64,000 bases of DNA, taken from Diplonema papillatum (Eukaryota > Euglenozoa > Diplonemea > Diplonemida > Diplonemidae). Both the position numbers and the translations under genes were made by a program. Positions 1 to 11,409 of the stretch are shown piece after piece. The stretch spans positions 248,001-312,000 of the forward strand of contig JAPJBO010000159.1 in assembly GCA_030068145.1 (NCBI GenBank). The letters are read 5' to 3'. The notes below the pieces were generated by a model, which was given only the letters and a program-made list of their open reading frames with translations, ran no database searches and was not told where the DNA came from. Numbering within the stretch: position 1 is the first letter of the stretch; every line of letters begins with the position of its first letter.

Positions 1-1441
1 CGCCCATCGTACACGTGGCAGGTATGCGGTGTGGATCGCCACTTTTTCTCTTGGCACTAAGGGTGTTTGCCGCCGCCATCCGACGTTTTGATTCAGCCGC
101 ATCAGAATGTGTTCCCAAGGGAGGCTACTGCATCAGAATGTGCTCCAAAGGGAGGCTACTACATCAGAATGTGCTCCCAAGGGAGGCTACTTGCCATCGG
201 ACAACAGAAACATGGAGGCCCGCACACAAGATCAGATGCACGGGCTTTCGTGACACGTCCAGCTGCCCTCCGGAGCGAATGGACTCGCGGCTTGTCCGGC
301 TTTTATCCCCGCAGAGGGCCACAGTCCCTCGTGGGTTCATGCCTTACTTTCGGTGCCTCGCGCTCCCGTATTTTTTAATTCCTTCTCTCGTTCTTTTTTG
401 CTCTGCGAATAAGACTTGATGCTGGCACGAAGCATGCCGCAGGGTTCTGCCTTAGCATTAAACTGAGTCTTCTTTCCCGTGGCCAGAGAGTGCGGCCGAT
501 GCGCACGACTAGAACAGGGTCGCAAGCAAAACAGACCGAAGACACGTACCGACGGCTTCGTCGGGAAGCCGGGCGCCGAACAGAAACCCGAAGCGGGTCA
601 GACAACCTGAGCCACTAAGAGCTACGTCGCTGAAAACACTCCTCCTACTCGGACGTCGAACTAGCGGCATCACCATGGACATCAGATACCACATTACATT
701 AACAGAGAAATTCAACAAAAAAAAGAAGTCCGCGCTCAGATAGCCGGTGAAACAACATGGGCTTTCGAAGGAGACGCTGGTAGAGGCAGCAGCAGCAGCC
801 TCAGCGCACCTTTGCCTTTCCCTGCACCGCATTTATTTCATTCTGCATCATCTTCAACTTTAGAAACTGCTGCCGAAAGCTGCCCATAAAAAGATACAAT
901 TCATCTTCAACTTTACAAACTGCCGAAAGCCCCTACCTGTAAAAAGAAACATTCTTGTGGAAAAAGAGATTGAAGGTTCGTCCGGCAAGAACGCCATTCA
1001 CTTCTCCGGGAAAGCTTATAGGAAGGGGCGGGAGGATCGATTGTTATGACAACAATGCCAAGTGTTCATTTTTTTCTTTTTTCGTCACCATTCCGAATGC
1101 TTCTCTCCGTTTGCTTCTTCGTTCATTGCTCAACAGTTTGGAGTGTCGTGGTTGCTGCTCCTTCAGGTGAATGCCAGCCTGTAACACCAGGGCTTAATGT
1201 CTCTGGATGGATGGCAAAGAAAACAACCTTGTGTGTTAGAACACAGCACTCGTTCTGAGGGTATAAACCAGGGTGATGTCAATTGTAGATATCTGGGAAT
1301 CTGGAAGTATGATGAGACTTTTAGTGAGAGAACGAGAAAAGAGAAACGAGTTCGAGTGCAAACACATTCTCTCCGGGCAGTTTCTGGCCTCGTAACTGCT
1401 AGAACGATAGAAGCCAGCACGACAGATTTGTGACAGTACCA
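1..1441 (+). repeat. Long duplication, copy 1 (truncated by the window edge)
   Basis: Bases 1-1003 match 52700-53733 in direct orientation almost base for base; the only length difference I see is one 31-base tandem unit. Bases 1003-1441 match 53931-54368 in inverted orientation, with one base missing from a T-run and one substitution. The two blocks therefore abut here but are rearranged in the other copy. The unit carries no recognisable protein; open frames in it are short and not conserved in type. The near identity implies a recent duplication or an active repeat. Its true left end lies outside the window. Confidence 0.93.
100..192 (+). repeat. 31-base tandem repeat, three units
   Basis: Three consecutive units begin CATCAGAATGTG and end GGCTACT plus one variable base, starting at 100, 131 and 162. 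They differ by a few substitutions. The other copy of the duplication has four units, so this array is changing in copy number. Confidence 0.92.
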
Positions 1442-2114
1442 GCAAGAGTCCAACGTGATAAGATGTTACTTCTTGCTAAACTGCATGCCCTCTTCTGAAG
1501 CAGCGATTCAGGGTAGAATGTCGTTGTGGGCAAGCAGAATAGGAGAAGGAGATTAGCTGCCAGCTTCGTTGGAAACACTTGAATGCCAGTTGCGAAATTT
1601 CAGAGGAAGAACTGATGTGCTGTAGTCCAACAAGAAACGTGAAGCACCGCAAGTGTCGCGAAACCCAAGCACTACTCTACGAGAAAATACATAAAAACGC
1701 GGACAACAGACCGGTACGGGCTACAAGGCAACCCTTGCTCAACTTGTAGAACGTGGGGGGCCCAAGACTACACTCCACGAAGGAATGTACTTCGTGTCGG
1801 TCATAAACAGTCCCGGACACTGGCTAGCCATAACCCATAACGAAAGCGTGCACTAGATATACAACCCGTAACCATACAGCCCTTTCTTGCTGTAAGAGAA
1901 CCCATTCATGAACGGTCACACGGAGACCCTAAACCCCCCGAATTTCAAGCGAACTTTAACTCTAAAAAAGACCCACTTTGTAGTTGTTTTGTCCTCTCCT
2001 CTAGTTTTGGTCGAAATATGCACAAGGAGGCAGTCCTTCGAGTATTTCTGAGGTGAAGGTAGGCTTGGAAAGCGGGGGGCCAGAAGAAGGCAGGGGGGAC
2101 CGCGTCATCTGGAT

Positions 2115-4115
2115 ATGGTACTTCTGGAACAGTGGCTGTGCATCTTCGTATTTCGGCTGGCCAATGCAGCATTGCTGCAGACCATGGGGCCTCCCGATGA
2201 GTTCTGGCAAGGCCCAGAGGTGGCATACTGGCTAGTATGGGGCCAAGGGGAGCTGACTTGGGAGTGGCACGTTGGCCTCCGAAGCTGGTTGCACCCGTCT
2301 GTGATCGCTGCAGTGTACAAGGTCCTCGCCCTGTTGGGTATGGACAGCACCGTCGTCGTCTCATACGCACCCGCAGTTTTGTTTGCGCTAGTGTCCTACG
2401 GCTCTGACGTTCTCGTCCACAATTTGTCTCTTTTAGTGCTCCCGAGGAGGCCGGACGTTGCGGACACTGCATTGTTTCTCAGCATTGCAAGTTGGTTCGT
2501 CTTCTATTGCTCGCCACGGCCTCTTTCCAACTGCCTTGAGGCATTTCTCACGCTCGCGAGCCTGAACCTTTGGTTTGCGCACCGCGCTTCCGCGACGATC
2601 CCCCGAAATCACCTACAATCACTCCTCCCGGTTGAGACGGTTGGAGGGGCGACGACAGTCTCAGCGGAAGGAGGAGAATCCATGGCACCGCCGCATCCGC
2701 ACAGATCGTGCAGCGAGCGCGAGGGTGCGGGGGGTGAGGGCAGCACGACGGGTTGGCGGCGCCGGTGCCGCTGCTGGGGGGGGTTTCTCTTTTTCGCCGG
2801 GCTGGCCACCGTCGTTCGGGCGACGGCGGCGGTTTCGTTCCTCCCGTGCTTTCTCGCCTCCGTGTCGCAGCCGTTTGTCGACGGCTCGGCCGCGCCGGGG
2901 CGCACCTCGGGCTTCTTGGTTTGCACCGCGCTGCTCGCTGCAGTGTTGTGGCTGGGGATGAGTGCTGGGTTTGATTTCGCTGTGTTGCGGGGGCTCGCGC
3001 TCGTGCCGGCCGATGAGGTCCCGGTAGGAATCGCGCAGTGGGAGTTCTTCAAGTTCAACTTCCTCAGCGGGCGGTCGGCTGTTTTCGGAACGCACCCTTG
3101 GCACTGGTACCTGACGCAAGGCCTTCCCGCTGTGCTGGGCCCGACGCTTTTCTGGACGGTCCGAGGCGCCGTCTCGAGTCGGGCCACCGGGGCACGCCAC
3201 CTCACCGCCATCGTAGCATTCACAGTAGCGGTGTACTCTCTCATCGGCCACAAAGAGTTCCGGTTTCTGCTCCCCGCAGTGTACCCTTGCTTCATCCTCG
3301 CCGCTATCGCTTTGGCCGACCCGGATCATGCTGAGCCTACACCCGCCAGCGAGATCCGCGCAACCACCGCACCACACCCGGGAGCCCAAAAGGCTGTTCA
3401 GCGCCCTCTTCGTGGTGAACCTACACCAGCCAGCAAGATACGACCAGAAGCTCCGGGAGCTCATGACGCGGCCGTACGGCCAGTGCAGCGGCAGTTAGAC
3501 AGGGGGTTCGCTTGCTCTCCGGGGATGGCGCTTTTAGTCATCCTGAACGCGGTTGCCGGAATGTATTTCACGGTCGTTCATCAACGGGGCCCCCTCGATG
3601 CCGTCTCTTACCTGGCGATGAGGTACCCGCAGCCACCAAAATGGGGTTCGTCGGGGCGAGAAGCTGATGAAGTGGTCGTGGACGCGCTGCTGCCGTGCTA
3701 TTCATTGCCGGGGCGCAGTCGGTACCACGGCACGCGGCTGTCCATCCGGCAGTTTGACTGCTCGCCTCTCTCCAACGGCGAAACGGAGCATACGGCTTTC
3801 CGGGAGCGCCCGCTCGCCTTCGTACAATTCCTGTATCTCGGTTCCCCTGTCTCGGCAACCTCGTCGAGCCAGCACCGCCGGCGGGGCTTTCCGCAGCACT
3901 TCCTCGTGTACTCACACCAGGCTGAGCTTTTCCGAGACTTCTTTGATCGTAACGGGTTTGTTATCGAAACGTCGTTCATGCACAGCCCGACGCCTATAGT
4001 TGACGATGGCGCGGGGGAGCGTCTTGTCCTGTACACGAAGGCGAGTGTGCAGCGGGGCACAGGAAATTGTGCAGTGGAGGATGACTCAGATAATCGCGCC
4101 TCGTGCTCCGTTTGA
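2115..4115 (+). CDS. PIGB: GPI mannosyltransferase 3 (PIG-B, GT22 family)
   Basis: A 666-residue single-exon enzyme of the ER membrane that adds the third, alpha-1,2-linked mannose to the GPI-anchor precursor from dolichol-phosphate-mannose. Family motifs are clear: PPDEFWQ at residues 26-32, LTWEW at 47-51 and RSWLHP at 56-61 in the first lumenal loop, KFNFLSG then HPWHWYLTQGLPAVLG from about 327, and HKEFRFLLP from about 379. The C-terminal lumenal part has the LLPCYS and SPTPIV-type segments seen in PIG-B rather than in PIG-Z or ALG9/12. Many hydrophobic segments fit a polytopic protein. It is about 110 residues longer than the human enzyme because of a Gly/Arg-rich loop near residues 190-225 and a loop near 410-465 that contains EPTPASxIR twice. 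The start precedes the first transmembrane segment at the expected distance. PIG-B assignment is firm; start codon less so. Confidence 0.93.
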   Translation: MVLLEQWLCIFVFRLANAALLQTMGPPDEFWQGPEVAYWLVWGQGELTWEWHVGLRSWLHPSVIAAVYKVLALLGMDSTVVVSYAPAVLFALVSYGSDVLVHNLSLLVLPRRPDVADTALFLSIASWFVFYCSPRPLSNCLEAFLTLASLNLWFAHRASATIPRNHLQSLLPVETVGGATTVSAEGGESMAPPHPHRSCSEREGAGGEGSTTGWRRRCRCWGGFLFFAGLATVVRATAAVSFLPCFLASVSQPFVDGSAAPGRTSGFLVCTALLAAVLWLGMSAGFDFAVLRGLALVPADEVPVGIAQWEFFKFNFLSGRSAVFGTHPWHWYLTQGLPAVLGPTLFWTVRGAVSSRATGARHLTAIVAFTVAVYSLIGHKEFRFLLPAVYPCFILAAIALADPDHAEPTPASEIRATTAPHPGAQKAVQRPLRGEPTPASKIRPEAPGAHDAAVRPVQRQLDRGFACSPGMALLVILNAVAGMYFTVVHQRGPLDAVSYLAMRYPQPPKWGSSGREADEVVVDALLPCYSLPGRSRYHGTRLSIRQFDCSPLSNGETEHTAFRERPLAFVQFLYLGSPVSATSSSQHRRRGFPQHFLVYSHQAELFRDFFDRNGFVIETSFMHSPTPIVDDGAGERLVLYTKASVQRGTGNCAVEDDSDNRASCSV

Positions 4116-4780
4116 GTCAGCAGGGTCTGGTCAGATGGCTAGAAACCTCTGTCCAGGGAGTATGGGTTTTGGTCAACCTATGCTGCCGTAGCGCGGCTGA
4201 AACGAAGCACACGTTCATCAGGCACCGTCCGTCTGCCTCTGCAATTCTTGTGTCTACTCGTGCTGAGCTGACAGAAGGCATGAACTCTGCCTTCTGATGG
4301 TAGGCATCAGCTTTAGCGAAACAGCAGCCAATGGAATGGACGTACATCTGCGAGAAAGGACCCTCTTAACTTTGACTCTAACCTGGCCGTAGCCTGCAGT
4401 AGCACGATTGGTGCAGACCAGAGGCCCGCTTTATTTACGTGCCACACTCTTGTTGTCACTTTCTTCAGCTGCTCCCTCGTGGCCTTAGAATCGAACCAGG
4501 AGATTTCTCTTCCATTTTTGTAGCACATTATTTGATGATTGCGTTCTGCAAGAGTCCCCCCAAAGAAATTCGATGTCCAGAATCACCCGACGAGAGGATG
4601 GCCATCGCTGATAGTCACCGAGACTTCAAAGGTCCGGTGTTTCAAGCGAACTTTCACTGATACCGTAAATCCCGCTGGACGCACAGTTTCCTTTGTTTGT
4701 CGTGAAAAAGGATCAAGAGCTCTGAGGCAGAACCAACAACAGGTGCTCACCCTCCCCGTGAACAGAAGATACAAAAAAAA

Positions 4781-5686
4781 ATGCAAATCAGCGGCAATTT
4801 CAACGGCGGCAAGCAGGCTGAGTATGAGAAGGCGCAAGGCATGAACAACGCAATATTTGAGTTCTGCATGCGGCACAACGATGACCCATCGAAGAAGACT
4901 GAAGGCATCCCGGAGCGAGACCCAGCAGAATACGAGTGGCTCAAGTCAGCCCTTGCGGATATAGAGAGCGAAGAAGACCGAATGAAGAACTGCTTGGCAG
5001 TTATCCGCTCTGAGGCTGACGTCGGATCGAAGGAAATCGCGATGGAGGAAATTCTTTACTACGTAGAAGATCTGGACAAGGCAATCGACTTCTGCAAGAG
5101 CTTGAAGGGTACCCAGGACCTGTTAAACCTGCTCAAACCCGAGACACCCGCGACCCTGCGGGACGGGGCCGCCAATCTGATCGGCACCATCACCCAGAAC
5201 AACATCATCTGCCAAGCCATCTTCTTCGCGCAAAAGGCCCTCCCGATCCTCATCTCGCAGCTGCTGACGGATGAGGCGTGCCGCACCCGGCTCCTGTTCG
5301 CTCTGTCCAGCTGCGTGCGCGGCAACAAGGACATCATCACCGCTTTCATGCGCGAGCCGAACGGCGTCGAGGCAGTCGCGAAGGCGGTCGAAGGCCACGC
5401 GAAGGACGCCCGATCCTGCAAAAAGGCGCTCTTCTTCTTGACGTGCCTGTGGCGCGACGACAAGGACGCCGCCAAGCCCGCTCCGCCGGCCGACAGCGCG
5501 CACCTGCAGAGCGTGAGGGCGGCGCTGAAGAGCGACGACGTCACCACGCAGGAGCTGGCCGCGGACTGGATCCTGCAGCTGCTCGCCCACGGCAGCAAGG
5601 AGCAGGTCGCCGCCGCCGGCATTTGCCCCGCCGACGCGTCGGACGACGCGGTCCGCGAAAAGCTCGCCCCGCACTTCGGCAGCTGA
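4781..5686 (+). CDS. HSPBP1: Hsp70 nucleotide-exchange factor, FES1/HspBP1 family
   Basis: A 301-residue armadillo-type protein predicted to bind the Hsp70 nucleotide-binding domain in the cytosol and speed ADP release. The N-terminal WLKSALADIESEEDRMK segment, then YYVEDLDKAIDFCK and LLNLL, follow the family order. Next come the armadillo-like helices with LRDGAANLIGTITQNN and a middle repeat with LLFALSSCVRGN. The C-terminal part (SCKKALFFLTCL) is the usual third helical repeat. Length agrees with yeast Fes1 and human HspBP1. No intron is needed. The ATG follows an A-rich stretch and gives the conserved N-terminus. An interspersed-repeat motif lies about 120 bases upstream. Confidence 0.92.
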   Translation: MQISGNFNGGKQAEYEKAQGMNNAIFEFCMRHNDDPSKKTEGIPERDPAEYEWLKSALADIESEEDRMKNCLAVIRSEADVGSKEIAMEEILYYVEDLDKAIDFCKSLKGTQDLLNLLKPETPATLRDGAANLIGTITQNNIICQAIFFAQKALPILISQLLTDEACRTRLLFALSSCVRGNKDIITAFMREPNGVEAVAKAVEGHAKDARSCKKALFFLTCLWRDDKDAAKPAPPADSAHLQSVRAALKSDDVTTQELAADWILQLLAHGSKEQVAAAGICPADASDDAVREKLAPHFGS

Positions 5687-6680
5687 TGATGGGAACGCCA
5701 GCCCCGATGTCTAACCTTTTTTCAAGGCAGCAAGCGTCCCCCGCGGAGTTGCCGGAGGCGGGGGTGGAGTGCTTATTGCAGGGGAAGGTGGGGGGTGGGG
5801 TCGACTACACCGTGGTTGCCCACCGACCATTATCCGGATGAACCAGTACTGCCCGTCCGGCTATAGAGAGCTCAAACCCTCCGTTCGCGGGACTTCTGGT
5901 ACACCCCCCCCCCCCCAGCAAGCGCAGCAAGTATTGTCGCCACAGCTTCTGAGCTGTGCATCCCTGCAGTATGCTCTACAGCGCTCGTCTTCCTTAGAAA
6001 GGGAAGACCGGGCGGTTATTGCACCAGTCGTTCTTCGCTGCTCTAGCCCCATTAGTTTTTGGCACCGGCCACCCTCCCGCTTGGTTTTGGTTTTCACGTG
6101 TCTCCGTCTAGCTTCTACAAGGCGAGACCGTCAGCTCGTCGTAGCTTCACCTGTTTTTCCTTCGAAGTCTTCAAATGCGACAAACATACCGCAGTTTGTA
6201 TTGCTTGCAAGGCCGACAACTGCTGTGTAAACAAATCAAAGCGCCGACGTGGATCTTGGGCTTGCAACGTTTGCCACTACAAGAAACACGTGTCACATTC
6301 TTTATTGTGATGTTTGGGAGCACCGGTACGTACGACAAGAAGTCGTCTGATGTGCCTTACCTGTTGATTTAAAGGAACTAGCTGCAATGAAAGCTGTGTT
6401 TCGAACAGCGAACTGGAACTCGGTGCCCAAAAACAAACCAGCTTTTGCATGTACTTATCTATTGCTCGAATGAAATCCTCATCGACCTCAGCTGTCGAAG
6501 ATGGTGCTCAACTAACGCAGACAGATCAGTGTTCTGTCACGTTGCAAGCGGCATCAGGTGTTCGCGGCTGGAACACGGTTGTGCAAGCGCTGAAAAGAGA
6601 GCAACAGCAATGCACAGGGCAGAACACAAGCGTGAGCCCCTCCCCGTTCGGCACAGGAAGCCCTCTTTGCCCCCCTCTCA

Positions 6681-9257
6681 ATGTTTCGCTATTCCGAAGA
6701 TCAGCTGCGGCAAAAGGTTGCCGCGAGTCTTGTTGTGATCAAGAAGGTACTGGACACAAGCCGGAACCCTCAGCTCGCAGAATACGTGCACCATACGTAC
6801 GACGACAAGTACCTTCTGGCGGAGTTCGTTACGAAGGGCCTCTGTGCGTCGAATCTCACGTGCCTGAAGCTGCTGGGTCTCACGGATGAAAGCCTGCAAA
6901 CCATCAAGGGCTGGAGCAACGAATCCCGGTCTGTCACGCTGCGGCTCAGCTCGAGGCAAGGCTGCTCGTTTGTCGAGAACAGGACGAGGGAAATAGACTC
7001 CGCCACCAAGGAAAGCGTGACGGTTGGAGGCCTGGGCATCACCCGGAAGACGGTGACGACCATCCACGAGTCGGTGTGGCGGTACACCTGCGCATACGAG
7101 CTCTTCGTGTTCAAGGGCAGCAACCCGAGCGATAGAATCGTGCTCGGGTGCCGGGAAGACGCGGAGACCGTCATCATTTTGAGAATCGACACTCCGCCGT
7201 ACGAACCCGAGACGGAGTTTCCCGCGTTGGACGTCGACGTCTCGTGGCTCGTGTCGACGATCGACGCCGCCGACTCGCAGGTCTCGTTCGGGATCAACCG
7301 CAGCCACAGCCTCTGTCACACCCCTCGGCGGAACGAAGGCGTTGCGAAGGCAGTCCGACACGCCAACCAGCTGTCCGCTTGGTGCTCCGCCGCGACGGCC
7401 CGCCTCTTCGGTTTCCACGGCGCCATGCGGGAGAGCAGCCTCGACCTGGCAGCGCTCGACCGCAGCCCCGCCGACTTCGTCCCGCTCGCGCCCCTGCTCG
7501 AAGAACCCCAGCCTGGCCCATTGGAGCCCCCGGCGGGCGTACAGCGGGTCGAGGCCGGCCCAACCCCCGCGGCTGGAGCCGGCGCATGCCAGCTGCCGCC
7601 CGCGGACCTCGAGGCTCTGCTGCTTGAAGAAACCCGGTTTCTGGCGAGGAAGCTCGGCAGCATGGACGCCGTGTTCCGCGGGGCGGGGGCGGCTGCGCCG
7701 TTTTCGGCGGCGGAGGCCCGGGTTGTCGCGGTTCTGCGGCACGCCGCCGACGCGGCGGCCGCCTACGTGTCGTCGGTCGACTACCTCGAAAACCTCCTCC
7801 GCCGGCAGCTGGTCGCAGCGATCGGCAAGACCGTCACCTGCTCCGAGTTCACGGCGTACATGCAGTTCCACTGCCGCAAGATCTTCAACGAAAGCCACGC
7901 CCCAGCCGCTTTCTGCCGCGCGATACGCCGAGTGGGCCACTCCCCGGAGGGAACGATCAGCATCAACGCGAAGGTCGACGATGCCTCCGGCGAATCGCCT
8001 GTCCGGATGCTGTCCCGGGAGTTCGCGAGCGGCGAGGTGCCGGGCATGCGGTTCGCCCTCAACGCGGCGGCCGAGGTGGTGTTGCGGGGCCCCGTGTTTG
8101 CCCACGCGTGCGTCAACTACCGGTTTTCGACCGAAGCGCCCCCTCCGCTGACGCTGGTCAGCCGGTCGAGGCAGTTCAGCGGCTACGTCCTGCTGCTCGG
8201 CAGGATCGCCGGCGCCGGCTTGTTCCTGCCGTCGCACGCGATGCTCGTCATGAACAAGGACGAGTTCGAAATCGCGCTCAACCTGCACGAGATCCCGTCC
8301 GCGCAAGAATTCAAAGACGCCACCCAGGCACTCTCCCCCGAGCAGCAGCGCTTCGCCCGCGCATACCGGTCCATGCAGCTCGAGTCGACGCTGTTCGCAG
8401 TGTGCGCCGTGCAAATCAAACCGCAGCTGGAGCTCGTCCTGAACCTGCCCGACGACTCGCTCACCAAAGAAATACAGCTTACGCAACAGCTGATCGAGCT
8501 GTTCACCAGGTATCACATCCCGCCTGATCTCCTGTCATTCCAATGCGACGCGTTGGAAGACCCGAGCGATATCCCACCGAGCGTGAAGGTGGAAATGGTG
8601 AAGAAGCAAGTCGCCGCTATGTTCAAAGTGATCAGCGTGGGCAAGCAGGCGGAGATCGATGACGCGAAGCAAAGAAAGGGCCCTGTGTCTCCCGCTTCAT
8701 CGACTTTGCAACCGTTTCCCGTCATACGGGGGCAAACCACCGCGAAAGAACCCACAAGCAGCTGTGCCACGCAATACGGCTCAGAGTCTGGTACTTCGCC
8801 CACGTTCGACGTCACACAGATCCCCAAACTGCTGGAGGCCCAATTCGCCCGGCACGCCACTGCTGCCAGCATCCGCCCTACCATCATCCAGCTCTCCTCC
8901 ACTTGGACCAAACGCCACCACCCACAATTGCTCAGCCCGGTCGTAGTTGATGTTTTAGCAGAAGACGGCCAACGACTCGAAAAGTCCCGCGCATTTGACC
9001 TTCTCGACTGTCTCACACGATCCGGCGCTCTCCCCGTTCAGGCCTCGGAGGTGCACACCATCATCGGAGCCACGCATTGCTTCGACGAGACGCTGATTGA
9101 AACCATTGTCCAAAATAATGTGAACCCGATTGAACGTGTAGAGCTGTCGACTCTCATCATCGCCTCCACCCTCTTCGAGAAGCACCCGCGGGAGCTACTC
9201 ACGCCCAGCGTCGCTGCGCAGGTGCAAAAGTACTCCCCGATGCTTTTTGTTGAGTAA
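6681..9257 (+). CDS. Conserved large protein, family not recognised
   Basis: An 858-residue single-exon ORF with strong coding character. I do not recognise a named family. Visible parts: an N-terminal helical region; a middle Ala/Pro-rich low-complexity stretch (about 275-345); a well-structured block at about 383-430 with TVTCSEFTAYMQFHCRKIF and then RAIRRVGHSPEGTISI; and a block near 590-650 with LTKEIQLTQQLIELF and YHIPPDLLSF. After a Ser/Pro-rich linker (about 670-710), a C-terminal helical domain of about 150 residues runs to the stop. No signal peptide, transmembrane segment or catalytic motif is evident, so a cytosolic protein is likely. The mixture of ordered blocks and linkers suggests a scaffold, but that is inference. 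The long antisense ORF over it is a GC-bias shadow. Confidence 0.8.
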   Translation: MFRYSEDQLRQKVAASLVVIKKVLDTSRNPQLAEYVHHTYDDKYLLAEFVTKGLCASNLTCLKLLGLTDESLQTIKGWSNESRSVTLRLSSRQGCSFVENRTREIDSATKESVTVGGLGITRKTVTTIHESVWRYTCAYELFVFKGSNPSDRIVLGCREDAETVIILRIDTPPYEPETEFPALDVDVSWLVSTIDAADSQVSFGINRSHSLCHTPRRNEGVAKAVRHANQLSAWCSAATARLFGFHGAMRESSLDLAALDRSPADFVPLAPLLEEPQPGPLEPPAGVQRVEAGPTPAAGAGACQLPPADLEALLLEETRFLARKLGSMDAVFRGAGAAAPFSAAEARVVAVLRHAADAAAAYVSSVDYLENLLRRQLVAAIGKTVTCSEFTAYMQFHCRKIFNESHAPAAFCRAIRRVGHSPEGTISINAKVDDASGESPVRMLSREFASGEVPGMRFALNAAAEVVLRGPVFAHACVNYRFSTEAPPPLTLVSRSRQFSGYVLLLGRIAGAGLFLPSHAMLVMNKDEFEIALNLHEIPSAQEFKDATQALSPEQQRFARAYRSMQLESTLFAVCAVQIKPQLELVLNLPDDSLTKEIQLTQQLIELFTRYHIPPDLLSFQCDALEDPSDIPPSVKVEMVKKQVAAMFKVISVGKQAEIDDAKQRKGPVSPASSTLQPFPVIRGQTTAKEPTSSCATQYGSESGTSPTFDVTQIPKLLEAQFARHATAASIRPTIIQLSSTWTKRHHPQLLSPVVVDVLAEDGQRLEKSRAFDLLDCLTRSGALPVQASEVHTIIGATHCFDETLIETIVQNNVNPIERVELSTLIIASTLFEKHPRELLTPSVAAQVQKYSPMLFVE

Positions 9258-9506
9258 GCGAGTGTGGTCAGGGGGCATGATTCGCTGTTACATACATGAG
9301 TTGAGCGTTTCGAGCACCGCTGTAAAAGAACACGCAGCAGCTCGCCGTCTATCAATCGATGATTAGCAGACACATCTACTTGATAGTTAGATTCATAGCT
9401 GGTGTCCTCTCAGAGTCAGTCTGCTTGCACAACTCGGACGAGAGGTGTTACGCACCACCCCCCGAGAGAGTGAGCACGTACACCAGCCCAGAACACGACA
9501 CATACA

Positions 9507-9522
9507 CACACACACACACACA
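9507..9522. repeat. CA dinucleotide microsatellite
   Basis: A run of about nine CA units, 3' of the 858-residue protein gene. Likely length-variable between isolates. Confidence 0.9.
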
Positions 9523-10961
9523 CAACCACAACCAGCAACCAAAGTCGTGGCTTCCACTCCGTGGATGTCAGTCCGTCCAATAATCCCGTCTAACCCGATT
9601 CGCACCTAATTCACACAAGCTTGCTAGCATCGAGAAGCTTGAAATAGAACTAAGTTGGTTAAAACATTTGCTCTACTGGACTCCAGGACTACAATACCAT
9701 CGCATGCTCTTGGAACACACCCAGAGTAGGTAGAGGAGTAAACAACCTGGACTCCCCCCTGGTATAAATCCGATGCCATTGCATCTCCCTGGCAAAAGGT
9801 TGAGCCCATTTCCCACGGGGAGTCCCTTGAGGCACGTTACCCTTAGCCTGCACCACCGGTCCAGACTACGGTTCAAAACGCATGCCCCGTCTGGACCCTC
9901 CCTTCCTTTCCCTCTCCCATCTTCCATCAGTTTTAAGGAAGAACCGACACATGACATGCAGACGAGCGCACGGTCATCCAAGCACGTCCTTCCAACTCTC
10001 CGTCCTTTCCCCTCCGCAGGTGGGCCAGAGGAACATGGATAAAAGTACGGTTCTGGTCGTGAGCGCTGCCTTTGTCTCAACAACCAGCCTTTCTCCACAA
10101 TCTATCCGGGCGTGATTTGTACACGCCCCTATTTTCACAAAACTACGCATTTCTTTCCTTCGCACGCAGGGAGGACTCTGACACTGCTCCTCGGAGCCAT
10201 CTTGCCAGGATTGCTTAGTTCGCCCGCTCGTAGGAATACGCATGCCACACCCGTCAGTAATAAGTGACCGGGAGCTGGTTCTTTTTCTCGTAGCGCGGAT
10301 AAACAAAAGGCCGAGATAAAAGTGTTGAGCTGATGAGCTTCTCATCATGCATCAGCAGCAAGGTGGTCGATGACGTCGTTTCCAGTATGATCCTGCGCTT
10401 GTTCCAGGGCCATTCTGCTGCCCTGCTGCTTCAGCAACACATCAGCGAACTGTTTTCCTCTTGTCGTGTTCTGGGTTGATCGCGAGCGGGGCTGCGATAT
10501 AGGCAGTATAGCACTCTACCCCCAACGTTATCAGCGTGTATAGCTTGTGGAATCGGTTTACATCTACCGTTTCCTGCATTCACTGCCCGTCGAATGAACC
10601 GGGCGCCTACGAGTATTTCTATTATGCCGTCCTTTGGAACACCAAGGGTCTTCAACTACATGCTTTCCTTTCCAGAGTCCTAACCTAGCCTCTTCCTCAC
10701 AAAGACTTTATGCTTCAAGTTCCCGTTCTGAGAAACTAATGCGAGCGGAGGAGTACAGGCTGACTACATTGGTTGAAGACTGTTCTGGCTCTGGCCGGCT
10801 GGCCGGTTTGTGCTGTCAGAATTAAAAGACGCGGCAATGGTTTGAAAATGCGTACGAAGGGCAGGTCCAGTGTTTTGCACTGCAAAGCCACAACTCGTTT
10901 GCCTCGAACCCCCTGCTTCGAACAAGCACCCATACCTACATCGCCACCGAGGTTGCCCTTT

Positions 10962-10996
10962 ATTATCATTATTATCATCATCATCATCATCATCAA
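10962..10996. repeat. ATT/ATC trinucleotide microsatellite
   Basis: Two interrupted ATT/ATC steps lead into about seven ATC units. It lies upstream of the RND-family gene and is not part of its likely coding start. Confidence 0.88.
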
Positions 10997-11409
10997 GATA
11001 GCAGGACCAAACCGCCTGAAAACAGGTGTGAGGCCATTGCCTACGCGTCATGGCAGTCTGGGTAAGAACCTCAGAAGACAAGCCGGAGACAATCGGAGGA
11101 AACTGAATTATAAACTCAGTAGAAGGCTGCGCAGGTTTCTGGCGTTTTTCTTCCGTACACGGATGGTGCGTTTGGGTTTGGCTTATGTACCATGGCAGTC
11201 TACCTGACGGTTACTGGCTGCCACTGGCAGTTACTGGTGCAGACCTGTCAAACGCACCAGTCTGTATCTTGCTGAAGCATCAGCAGGATGGAATAATAGT
11301 AGTTCAAAAAAGAAAGAGCACGCCCAGCAATTCTAAGCCCAAGCAAGTGCCGTACGGTAGAGACCCACCTCCTTCTCAACAGTCTTTTTACGTTAAGCAC
11401 GGAGGGAAC

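Larger units (their letters stand above)
9258..11409. other. Intergenic, no supported gene
   Basis: About 2.1 kb without a convincing gene. It contains a CA microsatellite (about 9507-9522), an ATT/ATC microsatellite (about 10962-10996) and one copy of the dispersed ACTACGCATTTCTTTC motif near 10141. Open frames here are short and compositionally random. Confidence 0.6.

Noticed and set aside
2661-3464. 267-codon antisense ORF within PIGB
   Set aside because: Lies wholly inside a gene with certain homology; charged, low-complexity composition.
4480-4500. tRNA B-box-like GAATCGAACC
   Set aside because: No A box or cloverleaf at the right spacing on either strand.
6678-8516. 612-codon antisense ORF over the 858-residue protein
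   Set aside because: Arg/Val-rich shadow caused by high GC at third positions; the plus-strand frame has ordered conserved-type blocks.
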